Shown in pieces: positions 33,956 to 43,003 of a DNA stretch of 64,000 nt. This DNA is from Pseudomonadota bacterium (GTDB taxonomy: Bacteria; Pseudomonadota; Gammaproteobacteria; Xanthomonadales; Xanthomonadaceae): positions 1-64,000 of the forward strand of contig JAFEBX010000004.1 in NCBI GenBank assembly GCA_018242425.1. Direction: 5' to 3'. Position 1 is the first letter of the stretch, and the number at the start of each line of letters is the position of its first letter. The notes under the pieces were generated by a model, which saw only the letters and a list, made by a program, of their open reading frames with translations, did no database searches and had not been told where the DNA came from. The position numbers and the translations under genes were made by a program.

Positions 33956-34741
33956 ATGCAAAACCGCCCGCGACACCTGGTCAACAGCAATCACGCCGAA
34001 CTGTGGCCGGCGTGGCTGCTGCGGGCGCGACGCAATGCCGATGCCCGCGCACTGGCGACAGCCGACTGGGTGGTACGCGATCGCGACGGCGCCTATCTCG
34101 CCACCATCGACTCGAAAGGCAAAATCCATTCGTTACCGCCACTGCATCCATCGCGCGATGCCGATGGATGGCGCGCGCTCGCACGCGATGCCGGCACGCC
34201 GCATGCGCCCGTCGTCGCGCTGCCGACGCACGGGCTGGAACGTCGCCTGCTCGAACTTGGCCTCGATGCCGGTGAATACGCGCGACGCAGTGGACTGATG
34301 CAGGTTCCGGAACCGTCGCGGTTGTCGCTCGCGGGGTTCGATCGCTATCGGCGTCCGTTATGGCTCGGCGATGGCGCCGGTCGCGCCTGGAATCGCATGC
34401 GTGCGGCCGCAGTCGATGATGGTGTCGTGCTGGATGCGATTTCCGGCTATCGCAGCCACGCCTACCAGATGGGCATCTTCGCGCGCAAACGCACCCGTGG
34501 ATTGAGTGTCGACGACATCCTCGCGGTCAATGCCGCACCCGGTTTCTCCGAACACCATTCGGGTGATGCGCTCGACATCGGCAGTGATGGCGAACCGCCG
34601 GCGGAAGAATCGTTCGAACATACCGCCGCGTTCCGCTGGCTGTCGGATCACGCCGACGATTTCGGATTCCGCCTGAGTTATCCGCGCGACAATCCGCACG
34701 GCATCGTCTACGAGCCCTGGCACTGGCGCTGGCACGACTGA
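33956..34741 (+). CDS. D-alanyl-D-alanine carboxypeptidase (VanY family)
   Basis: 261 residues. The C-terminal half is a VanY-type zinc peptidase: SGYRSHAYQ, EHHSGDALDIGS (H-x(6)-D ligands) and EPWHWRWH with the third ligand. The N-terminal 90 residues are unlike VanY and have no signal peptide, so export is unclear. Would trim D-Ala-D-Ala or D-Ala-D-X from muropeptides. Confidence 0.85.
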   Translation: MQNRPRHLVNSNHAELWPAWLLRARRNADARALATADWVVRDRDGAYLATIDSKGKIHSLPPLHPSRDADGWRALARDAGTPHAPVVALPTHGLERRLLELGLDAGEYARRSGLMQVPEPSRLSLAGFDRYRRPLWLGDGAGRAWNRMRAAAVDDGVVLDAISGYRSHAYQMGIFARKRTRGLSVDDILAVNAAPGFSEHHSGDALDIGSDGEPPAEESFEHTAAFRWLSDHADDFGFRLSYPRDNPHGIVYEPWHWRWHD

Positions 34742-34762
34742 AGGCTTGGCGCCGTGCTTGCC

Positions 34763-35434
34763 CTACTTGCCTTGCGAGCGCGGGATGGGTCCCTTGCCGA
34801 AATCCGAGATCTTCCAGAGGTAGAGACTGGCCCAGGTCCGATACGGCCCCCAGGCCTCGCCGCGCGCCAATGTTTCCTTCGGCGAGGGCATTTCGTCGAG
34901 GCCATCGAGGATCTGGTGGCCCTTGCGGATGCCGAAATCATCGACCGGCAGCACGTCGGGACGACCAAGCTTGAACATCAGCATCATCTCGACCGTCCAG
35001 CGTCCGATGCCGCGCACCGGCACCAGTGCCTTGATGATCGCGTCCTCGTCCATCGTCGCCATCTTGCGCAAGCCGGGGATTTCGCAGCCGAGTTCGCGTT
35101 CGCACAAATCGCGCAATGCCAGCAGTTTGTTGCCGGAGACGCCGCATCCGCGCAGGTCGGCATCACTCACGGTTCCAAGTGAATCCGCATTGAGGCGGCG
35201 ACTGCCCGCCGCGACTTCAACGCGCCCGGTGATCGTCGCCGCGGCCTTGCCGTGCAATTGCTGGTAGAGGATCGCGCGCGCCAAGGCGTTGACCGGATCG
35301 AACGTCTTCCGCCAATCCTCCGGCTCCGGCAACGGCCCGATCCGGCGCATCCATGCAGCCAGCGGCTTGTCGACCTTGCGCAGGTGCTTGCCCGCCGCTT
35401 CGATATCGAATCCCCGCGTGTAACGCACCGCCAT
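34763..35434 (-). CDS. DNA-3-methyladenine glycosylase II (AlkA-like)
   Basis: 223 residues, HhH-GPD fold. YQQLHGKAAATITGRV precedes the helix-hairpin-helix VRGIGRWTVEMMLM, and LPVDDFGIRKG contains the catalytic Asp. No N-terminal AlkA domain, so it is the short Mag-type form. Removes alkylated purines. It runs towards VanY with 21 bases between the stops. Confidence 0.9.
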   Translation of the reverse strand: MAVRYTRGFDIEAAGKHLRKVDKPLAAWMRRIGPLPEPEDWRKTFDPVNALARAILYQQLHGKAAATITGRVEVAAGSRRLNADSLGTVSDADLRGCGVSGNKLLALRDLCERELGCEIPGLRKMATMDEDAIIKALVPVRGIGRWTVEMMLMFKLGRPDVLPVDDFGIRKGHQILDGLDEMPSPKETLARGEAWGPYRTWASLYLWKISDFGKGPIPRSQGK

Positions 35435-35437
35435 CTT

Positions 35438-35800
35438 TCACCTCCACAGTCGCAATGCCGCCAGCCATAGCCAGCCTGCAATCATCGTCATTCCGCCCGC
35501 TGGCGCCAGCGTCGACGGCCAGCCCAGCCATTGCTTCGCAATCAGGCTGAGCGAGAACAGCAGGCAGCCCGCGATCTGCAGCAGGATCGCGCCACGCTCG
35601 CCGCGAGCGCTTGCATGCGGCAGCATCGCCGATCCCGCCGCGCCCTGCACCAGCAGGAACAGCGCCGCACCGCCGATGCGCCGCGCACCTTCGGCGTCGA
35701 GCGCGGCGTGCGCCGCATAGGCCGACAACGCGATGCCCGTTGCCGCCATCAGAGCGGCAACGGCGGCGGCGGCGCGCTGGATGGTGGTTTGCACGATCAT
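35438..35800 (-). CDS. DUF423 membrane protein
   Basis: 120 residues with four hydrophobic segments and the family GA-FGAHAL-like region as ALSAYAAHAALD, plus FLLVQGAAGSAML. Small inner-membrane protein of unknown function. Adjacent to the glycosylase gene (3 bases), so co-transcribed. Confidence 0.85.
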   Translation of the reverse strand: MIVQTTIQRAAAAVAALMAATGIALSAYAAHAALDAEGARRIGGAALFLLVQGAAGSAMLPHASARGERGAILLQIAGCLLFSLSLIAKQWLGWPSTLAPAGGMTMIAGWLWLAALRLWR

Positions 35801-35818
35801 GGCGGATTCCGAAAACGC

Positions 35819-35848
35819 GAACGCCGCGACTGGCGCGGCGTTCGGTGA
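35819..35848 (-). terminator. hairpin terminator after the SRPBCC gene
   Basis: CGAACGCCGC and GCGGCGTTCG pair around a 5-base loop between DUF423 and the SRPBCC gene. On the minus strand it is followed by CGTTTTCGG, a short T-run. Confidence 0.6.
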
Positions 35849-35865
35849 CTGTCTTGCGGTCGCGA

Positions 35866-36936
35866 TTACTTGACCGGCCAGTAGACGTCGAAGCTGGCGG
35901 AGCCGGCGGTGAACGACTTGTCGATGCCGTCCTTGTAGACCTCGAACGACTTGTCGGCGATCTGGTAGCCATGCACCATCGCCCAGCCGCGCAGCGCATC
36001 GCGGGTCAGCTGGAGCGTGTTGTAGTCGGCCGAAGCGATCGACGTCATCACGGCCTTGCGCGCCGGGATGGTCGCGAACTTGACCGTGCCCTGCAGGGCA
36101 ACGCCAGTCAGTCCGGTGGTCGCGGTGGCGCCCTTCTTCTTCACCGGCTGCACCAGGTTGTAACCGTAGTTGGCGATGTTGATGTCTTCGGTCACCAGAT
36201 AGAACGGACCGGCCGGCTCGAGGCCATTGGCATCCATCACGCGCTTCAGCCACTGGTAGTTGTTCTTGACGCTGTCATAGACATGCGCGAAGTCGTTCTG
36301 CACCGTGCCCGAGTTGATGGTGATGACGTCGCTGGCCGGCAGCTGGGTGAACTTGGTTCCGGTAAGCGGCGGGGTCAGCTTGTCGTAGGCCAGGTTCGGC
36401 ACTTCGGCCAGCAGGCCGGTGAGGCGACGCAGGTTGACCTTCATGTCCTCGCCGGCATAGCTGCCCGCGTACAGGCCGGCATAGCGGCCCAGCAGGTTGA
36501 AGCCGTAGTCGACGTCGTAGGTCTGGATGATGGTGGTGTTCTTCTCGCTCTTGTCGGGCTTGATCGAGATGGTCGACTTCTTGTTGCTGCCCATGTCGCC
36601 ATTGGTCAGGGCGAAATCGACGCGCTCATTGGTCTGCGAACCGGTGATCTTCCAGCTGCCCTTGCCGACGCCATTGTCGCCGTCATAGTCGATCTGGGCG
36701 CCGACGCCCGAGGCCGGGCCGCTGATCTTGAGCTGCGTGCGCGGGTCATGCGCGGTCACGGCGTTCCAATCCTTCCAGCGCCCGAAGCTGTTGATGGTGT
36801 CGTACACCAGCGTCGCCTTGCGGTTGGTGTCGATGGTCTCCGACAGGTGGCGGTGCGACGGCAGCACGATGCCGACCAGCAGGAAGAACACGGCCACAAT
36901 GGCCACGGAAATCAACAACTCTTTAAGCAGCTTCAT
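35866..36936 (-). CDS. SRPBCC-domain protein with a second GyrI-like module, membrane anchored
   Basis: 356 residues. One N-terminal TM segment (~8-27) leads into a polyketide-cyclase-like SRPBCC domain (TNRKATLVYDTINSFGRWKDW, GKGSWKI), and a second half with a GyrI/effector-binding-like pattern (ARKAVMTSIASADYN, LRGWAMVHGYQIADKS). Suggests a periplasmic or membrane-side ligand-binding protein. Substrate unknown. Confidence 0.75.
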   Translation of the reverse strand: MKLLKELLISVAIVAVFFLLVGIVLPSHRHLSETIDTNRKATLVYDTINSFGRWKDWNAVTAHDPRTQLKISGPASGVGAQIDYDGDNGVGKGSWKITGSQTNERVDFALTNGDMGSNKKSTISIKPDKSEKNTTIIQTYDVDYGFNLLGRYAGLYAGSYAGEDMKVNLRRLTGLLAEVPNLAYDKLTPPLTGTKFTQLPASDVITINSGTVQNDFAHVYDSVKNNYQWLKRVMDANGLEPAGPFYLVTEDINIANYGYNLVQPVKKKGATATTGLTGVALQGTVKFATIPARKAVMTSIASADYNTLQLTRDALRGWAMVHGYQIADKSFEVYKDGIDKSFTAGSASFDVYWPVK

Positions 36937-37025
36937 TCAGGGGGTCTCCGGAGCGCGTCCGTCAAGCCGATACGAGCCGCCAATCGTAGCAAACCGGCCG
37001 CCCTGCGGGGAACCTTTTGCGACAC

Positions 37026-37673
37026 TCAGACCAGTTTGGCTTCCAATGCCTTCAATACCGCACGGGTCCGGTCGCGGACGCCCAGCTTGCTGAGGATGTT
37101 GGAGACGTGGTTCTTGATCGTCCCCTCGGCCACGCCCAGCGTGTTGGCGATTTCCTTGTTGGAATAGCCGCCGGCCATCAGCCGCAGGATCTCGGTCTCG
37201 CGCTCCGTCAGCGGATCGGGGCGGTCGAGGCTGGCGAATTCGGTCTGCATGTGCTCGAGGCCGGACAGCAGCTTCTGGGTGACTGCCGGCTGCACCAGCG
37301 ACCCCCCGCCGGCGACCGTGCGGATCGCCCCGACCAGCTGTTCCAGCGACACGTCCTTGAGCAGGTAGCCGCGCGCACCGGCCTTGATCCCGGCCAGGAC
37401 GAGCTGGTCGTCGTCGAAGGTGGTGAGGATGATGGTCGGCGGCAACTGGCCCAGTCGCGTCAGCGTCTGCAGGGCCTCGAGGCCCGACATCACGGGCATC
37501 CGCATGTCCATCAGGATCACGTCCGGATTGATCTCGGGAACCATCGCGACCGCCTGCTGGCCGTCACTGGCCTCTGCCACCACTTCCAGCCCGTCGGCCT
37601 CGGGCAATGAAAGCAGCGAGCGGATGCCTTGGCGGACCAGGGTCTGGTCGTCGACGAGAAGGATGCGGATCAT
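37026..37673 (-). CDS. LuxR-type two-component response regulator
   Basis: 215 residues. Receiver domain ILLVDDQTLV with acidic DD, phospho-acceptor Asp in VILMDMRMPV, Thr in ILTTFDDD and Lys in LLKDVSL; C-terminal helix-turn-helix LTERETEILRLMAGGYSNKEIA. NarL/DesR-like. Overlaps its kinase gene by 4 bases. Target genes unknown. Confidence 0.92.
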   Translation of the reverse strand: MIRILLVDDQTLVRQGIRSLLSLPEADGLEVVAEASDGQQAVAMVPEINPDVILMDMRMPVMSGLEALQTLTRLGQLPPTIILTTFDDDQLVLAGIKAGARGYLLKDVSLEQLVGAIRTVAGGGSLVQPAVTQKLLSGLEHMQTEFASLDRPDPLTERETEILRLMAGGYSNKEIANTLGVAEGTIKNHVSNILSKLGVRDRTRAVLKALEAKLV

Positions 37674-38863
37674 GCGGTGTCTCCCACGGTAGAGGGCGGC
37701 AAGCGTTTGAGGGGAAGGTCGAGCTGCAGGCGGAATCCCCGACCGGGGGCAGTCTCCACCCGCATTGTGCCGCCATGCGCGGCCACCCGCTCCCGCATGC
37801 CGTTGAGGCCGTTGCCGGCGACGAGGGCATCGGCGCCGCGGCCATTGTCCTCGGCATCGATGCGGATGCCCTCGATGCTGCGGTGGACGTGCAGGTGCAG
37901 GCGGTCGCCACCGGAATGGCGAACGGCATTGGTGATGATCTCCTGCGTCGATCTCAGCAGCACGTGCGCGCATTCGGGATCGTCGGTGCGCAGGCCCGGC
38001 TCCATGTCGAGTTCGACCGCCATTCCGGGAACATTCTCGGTCAGTGGGCGCAGCGCCGGCTCCAGCTCGATCGCGCCGCCCTCGCGCAGGTGGCTGACGG
38101 CTTCGCGGACATCGGTGAGCAGCAGGCGCGCAAGCTGGTGGGCCTGCTTGACATGCTGCTGGGCCGGGCCGTCGGCGAGATGCCCGGCGACCTCGAGATT
38201 CATGCTGAGCGCGGTGAGATGGTGGCCGAGCAGGTCGTGGAGGTCACGGGCGATGCGCGTGCGTTCGTTGACGCGGGCGCTTTCCGCCAGCAGCGCGCGG
38301 GTGCCGCGCAGTTCGGCGTTGATGCGGCGCTGCTCTTCGCGGGCATTCGCCTGCTCCTTGGCGACGTAGGCGGTGGTGAACACCAGGCCGGAGAAGCCAA
38401 GGTAAAGCAGCGCCTGGACGACGGCCAGCAGCGGCGGGATGTTGATGACGGCGATGAACAGCGGGATGAAGGCGAGATTGCCCAGCAACATCCACGCCAG
38501 GCCGACCGGGATCGGCAGCAGCCACGGCAGCAGGCCGGCCAGCACCATCAGCAACACACTGCCCAGCGAGGTGTCGGAGTAGTAACTGACGCCGATAGCG
38601 CACAGGGTGATGACGAACAGCAGTGCGTGGTCACCCAGCCGGGGCTGGCGCACGCCGGCGTCGCGGGTCAGCCACCAGTAGCCCCCACCGAAGGCCAGGA
38701 AGCACGCCAGCCAAGGCAGCACCATTGCAACCACGGCGTCTTCGCCCCGCTGTTGCAGGTATTCGGGGTCCAGCCAGATGTTCAGCAGCCAGCTGCCCAC
38801 CAGTGCCCAGGTGAACATGCCGACGAAGCGCAGGAGGCGGATATGGTCGAGGCGTTGCAGCAT
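37670..38863 (-). CDS. NarL-type sensor histidine kinase
   Basis: 397 residues: five or six N-terminal TM segments (to about residue 165), HisKA_3 box RIARDLHDLLGHHLTALSM with the phospho-His, N-box QEIITNAVRHS and G-box NGLNGMRERV. Resembles DesK in lacking a large sensory domain, so it may sense membrane state. Cognate of the downstream response regulator. Confidence 0.92.
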   Translation of the reverse strand: MLQRLDHIRLLRFVGMFTWALVGSWLLNIWLDPEYLQQRGEDAVVAMVLPWLACFLAFGGGYWWLTRDAGVRQPRLGDHALLFVITLCAIGVSYYSDTSLGSVLLMVLAGLLPWLLPIPVGLAWMLLGNLAFIPLFIAVINIPPLLAVVQALLYLGFSGLVFTTAYVAKEQANAREEQRRINAELRGTRALLAESARVNERTRIARDLHDLLGHHLTALSMNLEVAGHLADGPAQQHVKQAHQLARLLLTDVREAVSHLREGGAIELEPALRPLTENVPGMAVELDMEPGLRTDDPECAHVLLRSTQEIITNAVRHSGGDRLHLHVHRSIEGIRIDAEDNGRGADALVAGNGLNGMRERVAAHGGTMRVETAPGRGFRLQLDLPLKRLPPSTVGDTA

Positions 38864-39019
38864 GCCTGCATCTTATGGGTCGATCGCCGGCCCCGCGCAG
38901 CCCGGAAGTCATGCAACATGCTGATCCTTGGGGCCATTCAAGCAGGCTGCCCGGGGCATGCGATAATGCCGCGGGGCGCCATGGCGCCCGTGTTGTTTCT
39001 GTCTTCCGGAGCGTTGGGA

Positions 39020-39619
39020 ATGTCGCTGTTGATCCGCGACGTGCAAGAGCACGAGCTTGAACAAGTGTTGGCAATGAACAACGCGGCGGGTCCCGGCATC
39101 CTTCCCATTGACGCGGCCCGGCTCGCGCGTTTCCATCGCGACGCCGAATACTTCCGGGTTGCCGAGCGCAATGGCCAGCTGGCCGGTTTCCTGGTCGCCT
39201 TCGGCAACGACGCCGACCACGACAGCGGCAATTTCCACTGGTTCCGCGACAACGCGACCGGCCCTTTCCTCTACATCGACCGGATCGTGGTGGCCAGCCA
39301 GCGCCGCGGCGGCGGTGTTGGCCGCGCCTTCTACGCCGACGTCCAGGGTTATGCCGAAATGCGCTACCCGCAGCTGGCTTGCGAGGTCTTCGTCCGCGAC
39401 GGCACCGACCCGGTCCTGCTGTTCCACGGCGCCCTCGGTTTCCAGGAAATCGGCCAGCGCCGCCAGGACGATGGCACCATGGCATCCATGTTGATCCGCG
39501 ACCTCTGCAGTTACGAATGGATCCACCGCACCTACGGCAGCCAGCTGCCGGACGCGCCGTGGATTGGTCGTCCGCGCACGCCCCTGCCCGTCCCGCGCAA
39601 TACCGGGACGCACGCATGA
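39020..39619 (+). CDS. GNAT family N-acetyltransferase
   Basis: 199 residues. IDRIVVASQRRGGGVGRAFYAD is motif A (R-x-x-G-x-G). Its stop overlaps the minC start (ATGA), so it is coupled to the min operon; a GATAAT at 38962-38967 may be the -10. A GNAT heading minCDE is common in Xanthomonadales, so it is probably not horizontally acquired. Substrate unknown. Confidence 0.88.
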   Translation: MSLLIRDVQEHELEQVLAMNNAAGPGILPIDAARLARFHRDAEYFRVAERNGQLAGFLVAFGNDADHDSGNFHWFRDNATGPFLYIDRIVVASQRRGGGVGRAFYADVQGYAEMRYPQLACEVFVRDGTDPVLLFHGALGFQEIGQRRQDDGTMASMLIRDLCSYEWIHRTYGSQLPDAPWIGRPRTPLPVPRNTGTHA

Positions 39620-40395
39620 GTGCAGCACCGAATTACGAACAGGCCGGCGACCTCAAGATCGGCCAGGTCGGCATCGCCAACCTGCGCATCCGCAGCTTTG
39701 ACGTTGCCCGTCTCGGCGACGAGATGCGCGAACGCGTGCAGCGTGCGCCGGCGTTGTTCCGCCGCGCCGCGGTGATCGTCGATTTCGGCGGCTTGACCAG
39801 CCTTCCGTCGCTCGAGGACTCCCGCGCCCTGCTCGCCGCCCTGCGCGATGCCGGCGTGATCCCGGTCGCCCTCGCCTATGGCACCAGCGAGAACGACACG
39901 CTGGCCGAGGCGCTGGGCCTGCCCACCCTCGCCAAGTTCCGCGCCCAGTACGAGCGCGCAGCGGGTGGCGAAGCTTCATCTCCCCAAACGCCCGCGCCCG
40001 CGGCTGCCGTGACGGAACCGCGCCCAGCGCCCGCGCCGACATCCGCTGCCACGGCGATCGCTGCCGAACCCGGACTGGTCCTGACATCGCCGGTGCGTTC
40101 CGGCCAGCAGGTCTATGCCGAACAGCGCGACCTCACCGTGGTCGGCACCGTCGGTGCCGGCGCCGAGGTGATGGCCGACGGCTCGGTCCACATCTATGGC
40201 TCGCTGCGCGGACGCGCGCTGGCCGGCGCCCAGGGCAATCCCCAGGCGCGTATCTTCTGCCAGGAGTTCCACGCGGAACTCGTGGCCGTCGCCGGACACT
40301 ACATCGTGGCCGACGAAGCCCCCGCCCACCTGATCGGCAAGCCGGTGCAGGTGTGGCTGGACCATGAAACACTCAGGATCGCCGCGCTCGACTGA
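39616..40395 (+). CDS. minC: septum site-determining protein MinC
   Basis: 259 residues. N-terminal MinC_N (LKIGQVGIANLRIRSFD) blocks FtsZ polymerisation; an Ala/Pro linker (~118-150) precedes the beta-helical C-domain LTVVGTVGAGAEVMADGSVH, YGSLRGRALAGAQGN, the MinD-binding part. Works with MinD to keep division at mid-cell. Confidence 0.95.
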   Translation: MSAAPNYEQAGDLKIGQVGIANLRIRSFDVARLGDEMRERVQRAPALFRRAAVIVDFGGLTSLPSLEDSRALLAALRDAGVIPVALAYGTSENDTLAEALGLPTLAKFRAQYERAAGGEASSPQTPAPAAAVTEPRPAPAPTSAATAIAAEPGLVLTSPVRSGQQVYAEQRDLTVVGTVGAGAEVMADGSVHIYGSLRGRALAGAQGNPQARIFCQEFHAELVAVAGHYIVADEAPAHLIGKPVQVWLDHETLRIAALD

Positions 40396-40422
40396 GCGCA
40401 CCCATTTACGGAGGAACAGCCC

Positions 40423-41232
40423 TTGTCCGAGATCATCGTCGTCACTTCAGGCAAAGGTGGCGTTGGCAAGACCACCACCAGCGCCAGCATCGCAACCGGA
40501 CTGGCGAGGCGCGGCAAGAAAGTGGCGGTGATCGACTTCGACGTCGGTCTGCGCAACCTCGACCTGATCATGGGCTGCGAACGCCGCGTGGTCTACGACT
40601 TCGTCAACGTCGTCCAGGGCGAAGCCACGCTGAAGCAGTCGCTGATCAAGGACAAGCGCTTCGAGAACCTGTTCGTGCTGGCCGCGTCGCAGACCCGCGA
40701 CAAGGACGCGCTCACGAAGGAAGGCGTCGAGAAGGTGCTGAAGGAACTCGACGGCGAAGGCTTCGACTACATCGTCTGCGATTCGCCGGCGGGTATCGAG
40801 AAAGGCGCGTTCCTGGCGATGTACTTCGCCGATCGCGCGATCGTGGTGGTGAACCCGGAAGTGTCCTCGGTGCGCGACTCCGACCGCATCCTCGGCCTGC
40901 TCGCCTCCAAGACCAAGAAGGCGGAGGAAGGCGGCCGCGTGCAGGAATCGCTGCTGCTGACCCGCTACAGCCCGGCGCGCGTCGAGAAGGGTGAAATGCT
41001 GAGCGTCAAGGACGTCGAGGAAGTGCTGGGGCTGAAGGCCGTCGGCGTGATCCCGGAATCCGGTGACGTGCTGAGCGCGTCGAACAAGGGCGAGCCGGTG
41101 ATCCTGGAAGCCGATTCCGACGCCGCCGCCGCCTACGACGACGCGATTGCCCGCCTGCTTGGCGAGGACCGCCCGATGCGCTTCCTCACTGCCGAGAAGA
41201 AGGGCTTCTTCAGCAAGATCTTCGGAGGTTGA
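40423..41232 (+). CDS. minD: septum site-determining ATPase MinD
   Basis: 269 residues. Deviant Walker A GKGGVGKTTT near the N-terminus, DFDVGLRNLD and the C-terminal amphipathic helix (FLTAEKKGFFSKIFGG) that binds membrane. The start is TTG 40423, preceded by GGAGGA at about 40410; no ATG or GTG is better placed. Confidence 0.95.
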   Translation: MSEIIVVTSGKGGVGKTTTSASIATGLARRGKKVAVIDFDVGLRNLDLIMGCERRVVYDFVNVVQGEATLKQSLIKDKRFENLFVLAASQTRDKDALTKEGVEKVLKELDGEGFDYIVCDSPAGIEKGAFLAMYFADRAIVVVNPEVSSVRDSDRILGLLASKTKKAEEGGRVQESLLLTRYSPARVEKGEMLSVKDVEEVLGLKAVGVIPESGDVLSASNKGEPVILEADSDAAAAYDDAIARLLGEDRPMRFLTAEKKGFFSKIFGG

Positions 41233-41234
41233 GC

Positions 41235-41501
41235 ATGGGCATTTTCGACTTCCTGAAGCCGCGCCAGCAATCCGCGAGCACCGCCAAGAACCGCCTGCAG
41301 CTGATCATCGCCGAGCAGCGCAGCGAAGCCGGCGCCCCCGACTACCTGCCGCGCCTGCGCCAGGAACTGATCGAGCTGATCCGCCGTTACGTGCACGTGC
41401 CGGAAGATTCCATCAAGGTGTCGAAGGAAAAGCACGGCGACTACGACGTGCTCGACATCTCGGTTGAACTGCCGGACCAGCGCGCGGGCGCCGACGCCTG
41501 A
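41235..41501 (+). CDS. minE: cell division topological factor MinE
   Basis: 88 residues. MGIFDFLKP is the membrane-targeting N-helix, AKNRLQLIIAEQR the MinD-stimulating helix, followed by the beta-rich dimer domain. Completes the Min oscillator. ATG 41235 is 2 bases after the minD stop. Confidence 0.93.
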   Translation: MGIFDFLKPRQQSASTAKNRLQLIIAEQRSEAGAPDYLPRLRQELIELIRRYVHVPEDSIKVSKEKHGDYDVLDISVELPDQRAGADA

Positions 41502-41554
41502 ACCACGGGCGGCGCGCCCGCCCGCAACTTCAATCTGCACCCAGGGGGAGTGGC

Positions 41555-42307
41555 ATGCGGATTCTCGGACTGATCCTTGCCGGCGTGTTGATCGCGCCGG
41601 CCGCGCTGGCGCAAAAGACGGTGATCACCCTCGGGCCGACTACCGTGCCGCAGGCCTCTACCGACCCTGCCGAGGCGCGCCGCACCGCGATGGTGGTAGC
41701 CGCGAACAAGATGATATTCGAGGGTCACGACTACCAGCGCGCCCTGGACGAGAAGCTCACGCCCGTCATCCAGGAATACGAAGCGATCCCGCGCAAAGGA
41801 GATCCGCAGCTGTATTCCGCGCGATCACCCACCGAGGCCCTGTATTACATGTTGCTGGCCGCCTCTGCACAGGACAAGAACGGACCCGGGCGCAACGCCA
41901 TCGACATGGGCTATTCCTACGGTTACGCGTACTACCTCAGCTCATTTGCGCAAACCGAGCTGAAACACCAGATCGAAGCCGAAGCGCTGTTGAGGAAAGC
42001 CGTCGAACTGGCACCCATGAATTCGTTGTTCATCGGCGAACTCGGATATCACATCCAGATGACCGGCGACAGCCAGGCTGCACTCGAGATGTTCAAGCGC
42101 GCCGAAGCCGCGACGGAATTCTCTCCGGATGGGGCACGGAATTTCGAGAAAGGGCGCGCCCTCCGCGGCCAGGGTTACGCCCTGGTCGAACTCGGCAAGC
42201 TCGACGATGCCGAATCCGCTTACAAGGCCGCACTCAAGCTCGATCCCGAGGACAAGAAATCGCAGGGCGAACTGGAATACATTCGCCAACAGAAGGCCAA
42301 GCATTGA
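41555..42307 (+). CDS. secreted TPR-repeat protein
   Basis: 250 residues with a signal peptide (LILAGVLIAPAALAQ). The C-terminal half holds TPR-like helices (ELKHQIEAEALLRKAVELAP, KLDDAESAYKAALKLDPEDK). GGGGGAG is the ribosome binding site. Likely a periplasmic scaffold protein. Its stop overlaps the next gene (ATTGA). Confidence 0.75.
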   Translation: MRILGLILAGVLIAPAALAQKTVITLGPTTVPQASTDPAEARRTAMVVAANKMIFEGHDYQRALDEKLTPVIQEYEAIPRKGDPQLYSARSPTEALYYMLLAASAQDKNGPGRNAIDMGYSYGYAYYLSSFAQTELKHQIEAEALLRKAVELAPMNSLFIGELGYHIQMTGDSQAALEMFKRAEAATEFSPDGARNFEKGRALRGQGYALVELGKLDDAESAYKAALKLDPEDKKSQGELEYIRQQKAKH

Positions 42308-42795
42308 GCGAGACCCACGCGGACAACGTTACCCGCGTGCGCGAAATCGCATGGAGCGACTGCACCGCCCTGCTCGCCCGCTATGGACTTGAACTGGTTC
42401 GCGTCGCCGACGGCGAAGCGATCCCCGGCAGCTTCTGGGGCGAAACCGAAGCCGGCATCATCGGCCACTGCGTCTACGCGCGCGCCGACACGCCAGTGCA
42501 TTCGCTGCTGCACGAGGCCGGCCACCTGATCGTGTTGCCGGCGGAGCAACGCGGTGACGTCCACACCGACGCCACCGATTCCATCGACGAGGAGAACGCG
42601 GTCTGCGTGCTGCAATCGTTGCTGGCCGAGCGACTGCCCGGCTACGGACGCGATCGCCTGTTTGCCGACATGGATGCCTGGGGCTACACCTTCCGCCTCG
42701 GCAGCGCCCGGGCCTATGTCGAGCAGGATGCCGGGGATGCCTGGGCCTGGCTGCAACAGCGCGGACTGATCGACGCCGATCGCCAGCTTGCGTAG
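42304..42795 (+). CDS. small HEXXH zinc-metallopeptidase-like protein
   Basis: 163 residues from TTG 42304, a start that overlaps the previous stop. HEAGH at residues 70-74 with SLLHEAGHLIVLP resembles the metal-binding helix of the ImmA/IrrE-type or related peptidases. IDEENAVCVLQSL is the likely downstream glutamate region. Cytoplasmic by sequence. No transcription factor target is visible. TPR and peptidase are translationally coupled. Confidence 0.7.
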   Translation: MSETHADNVTRVREIAWSDCTALLARYGLELVRVADGEAIPGSFWGETEAGIIGHCVYARADTPVHSLLHEAGHLIVLPAEQRGDVHTDATDSIDEENAVCVLQSLLAERLPGYGRDRLFADMDAWGYTFRLGSARAYVEQDAGDAWAWLQQRGLIDADRQLA

Positions 42796-43003
42796 TGCAC
42801 CGGCAGGCCACCCTCCCTGTGGCCTCACTGGTACCTCGACAGCTTGTGCATCCCGAGCGCCAGCGTTGCCGGTTGGGGGGATACTGCGCTCCGCGAATGG
42901 TACGCCGGCGTGAAATTCCATTGCCATTTGCGCGAACTGCACCAGCGATCACTGTATTTTTCGTGGCGCGTCCGCTTCCGTGATTCCGCGTCATACTCGC
43001 GCC

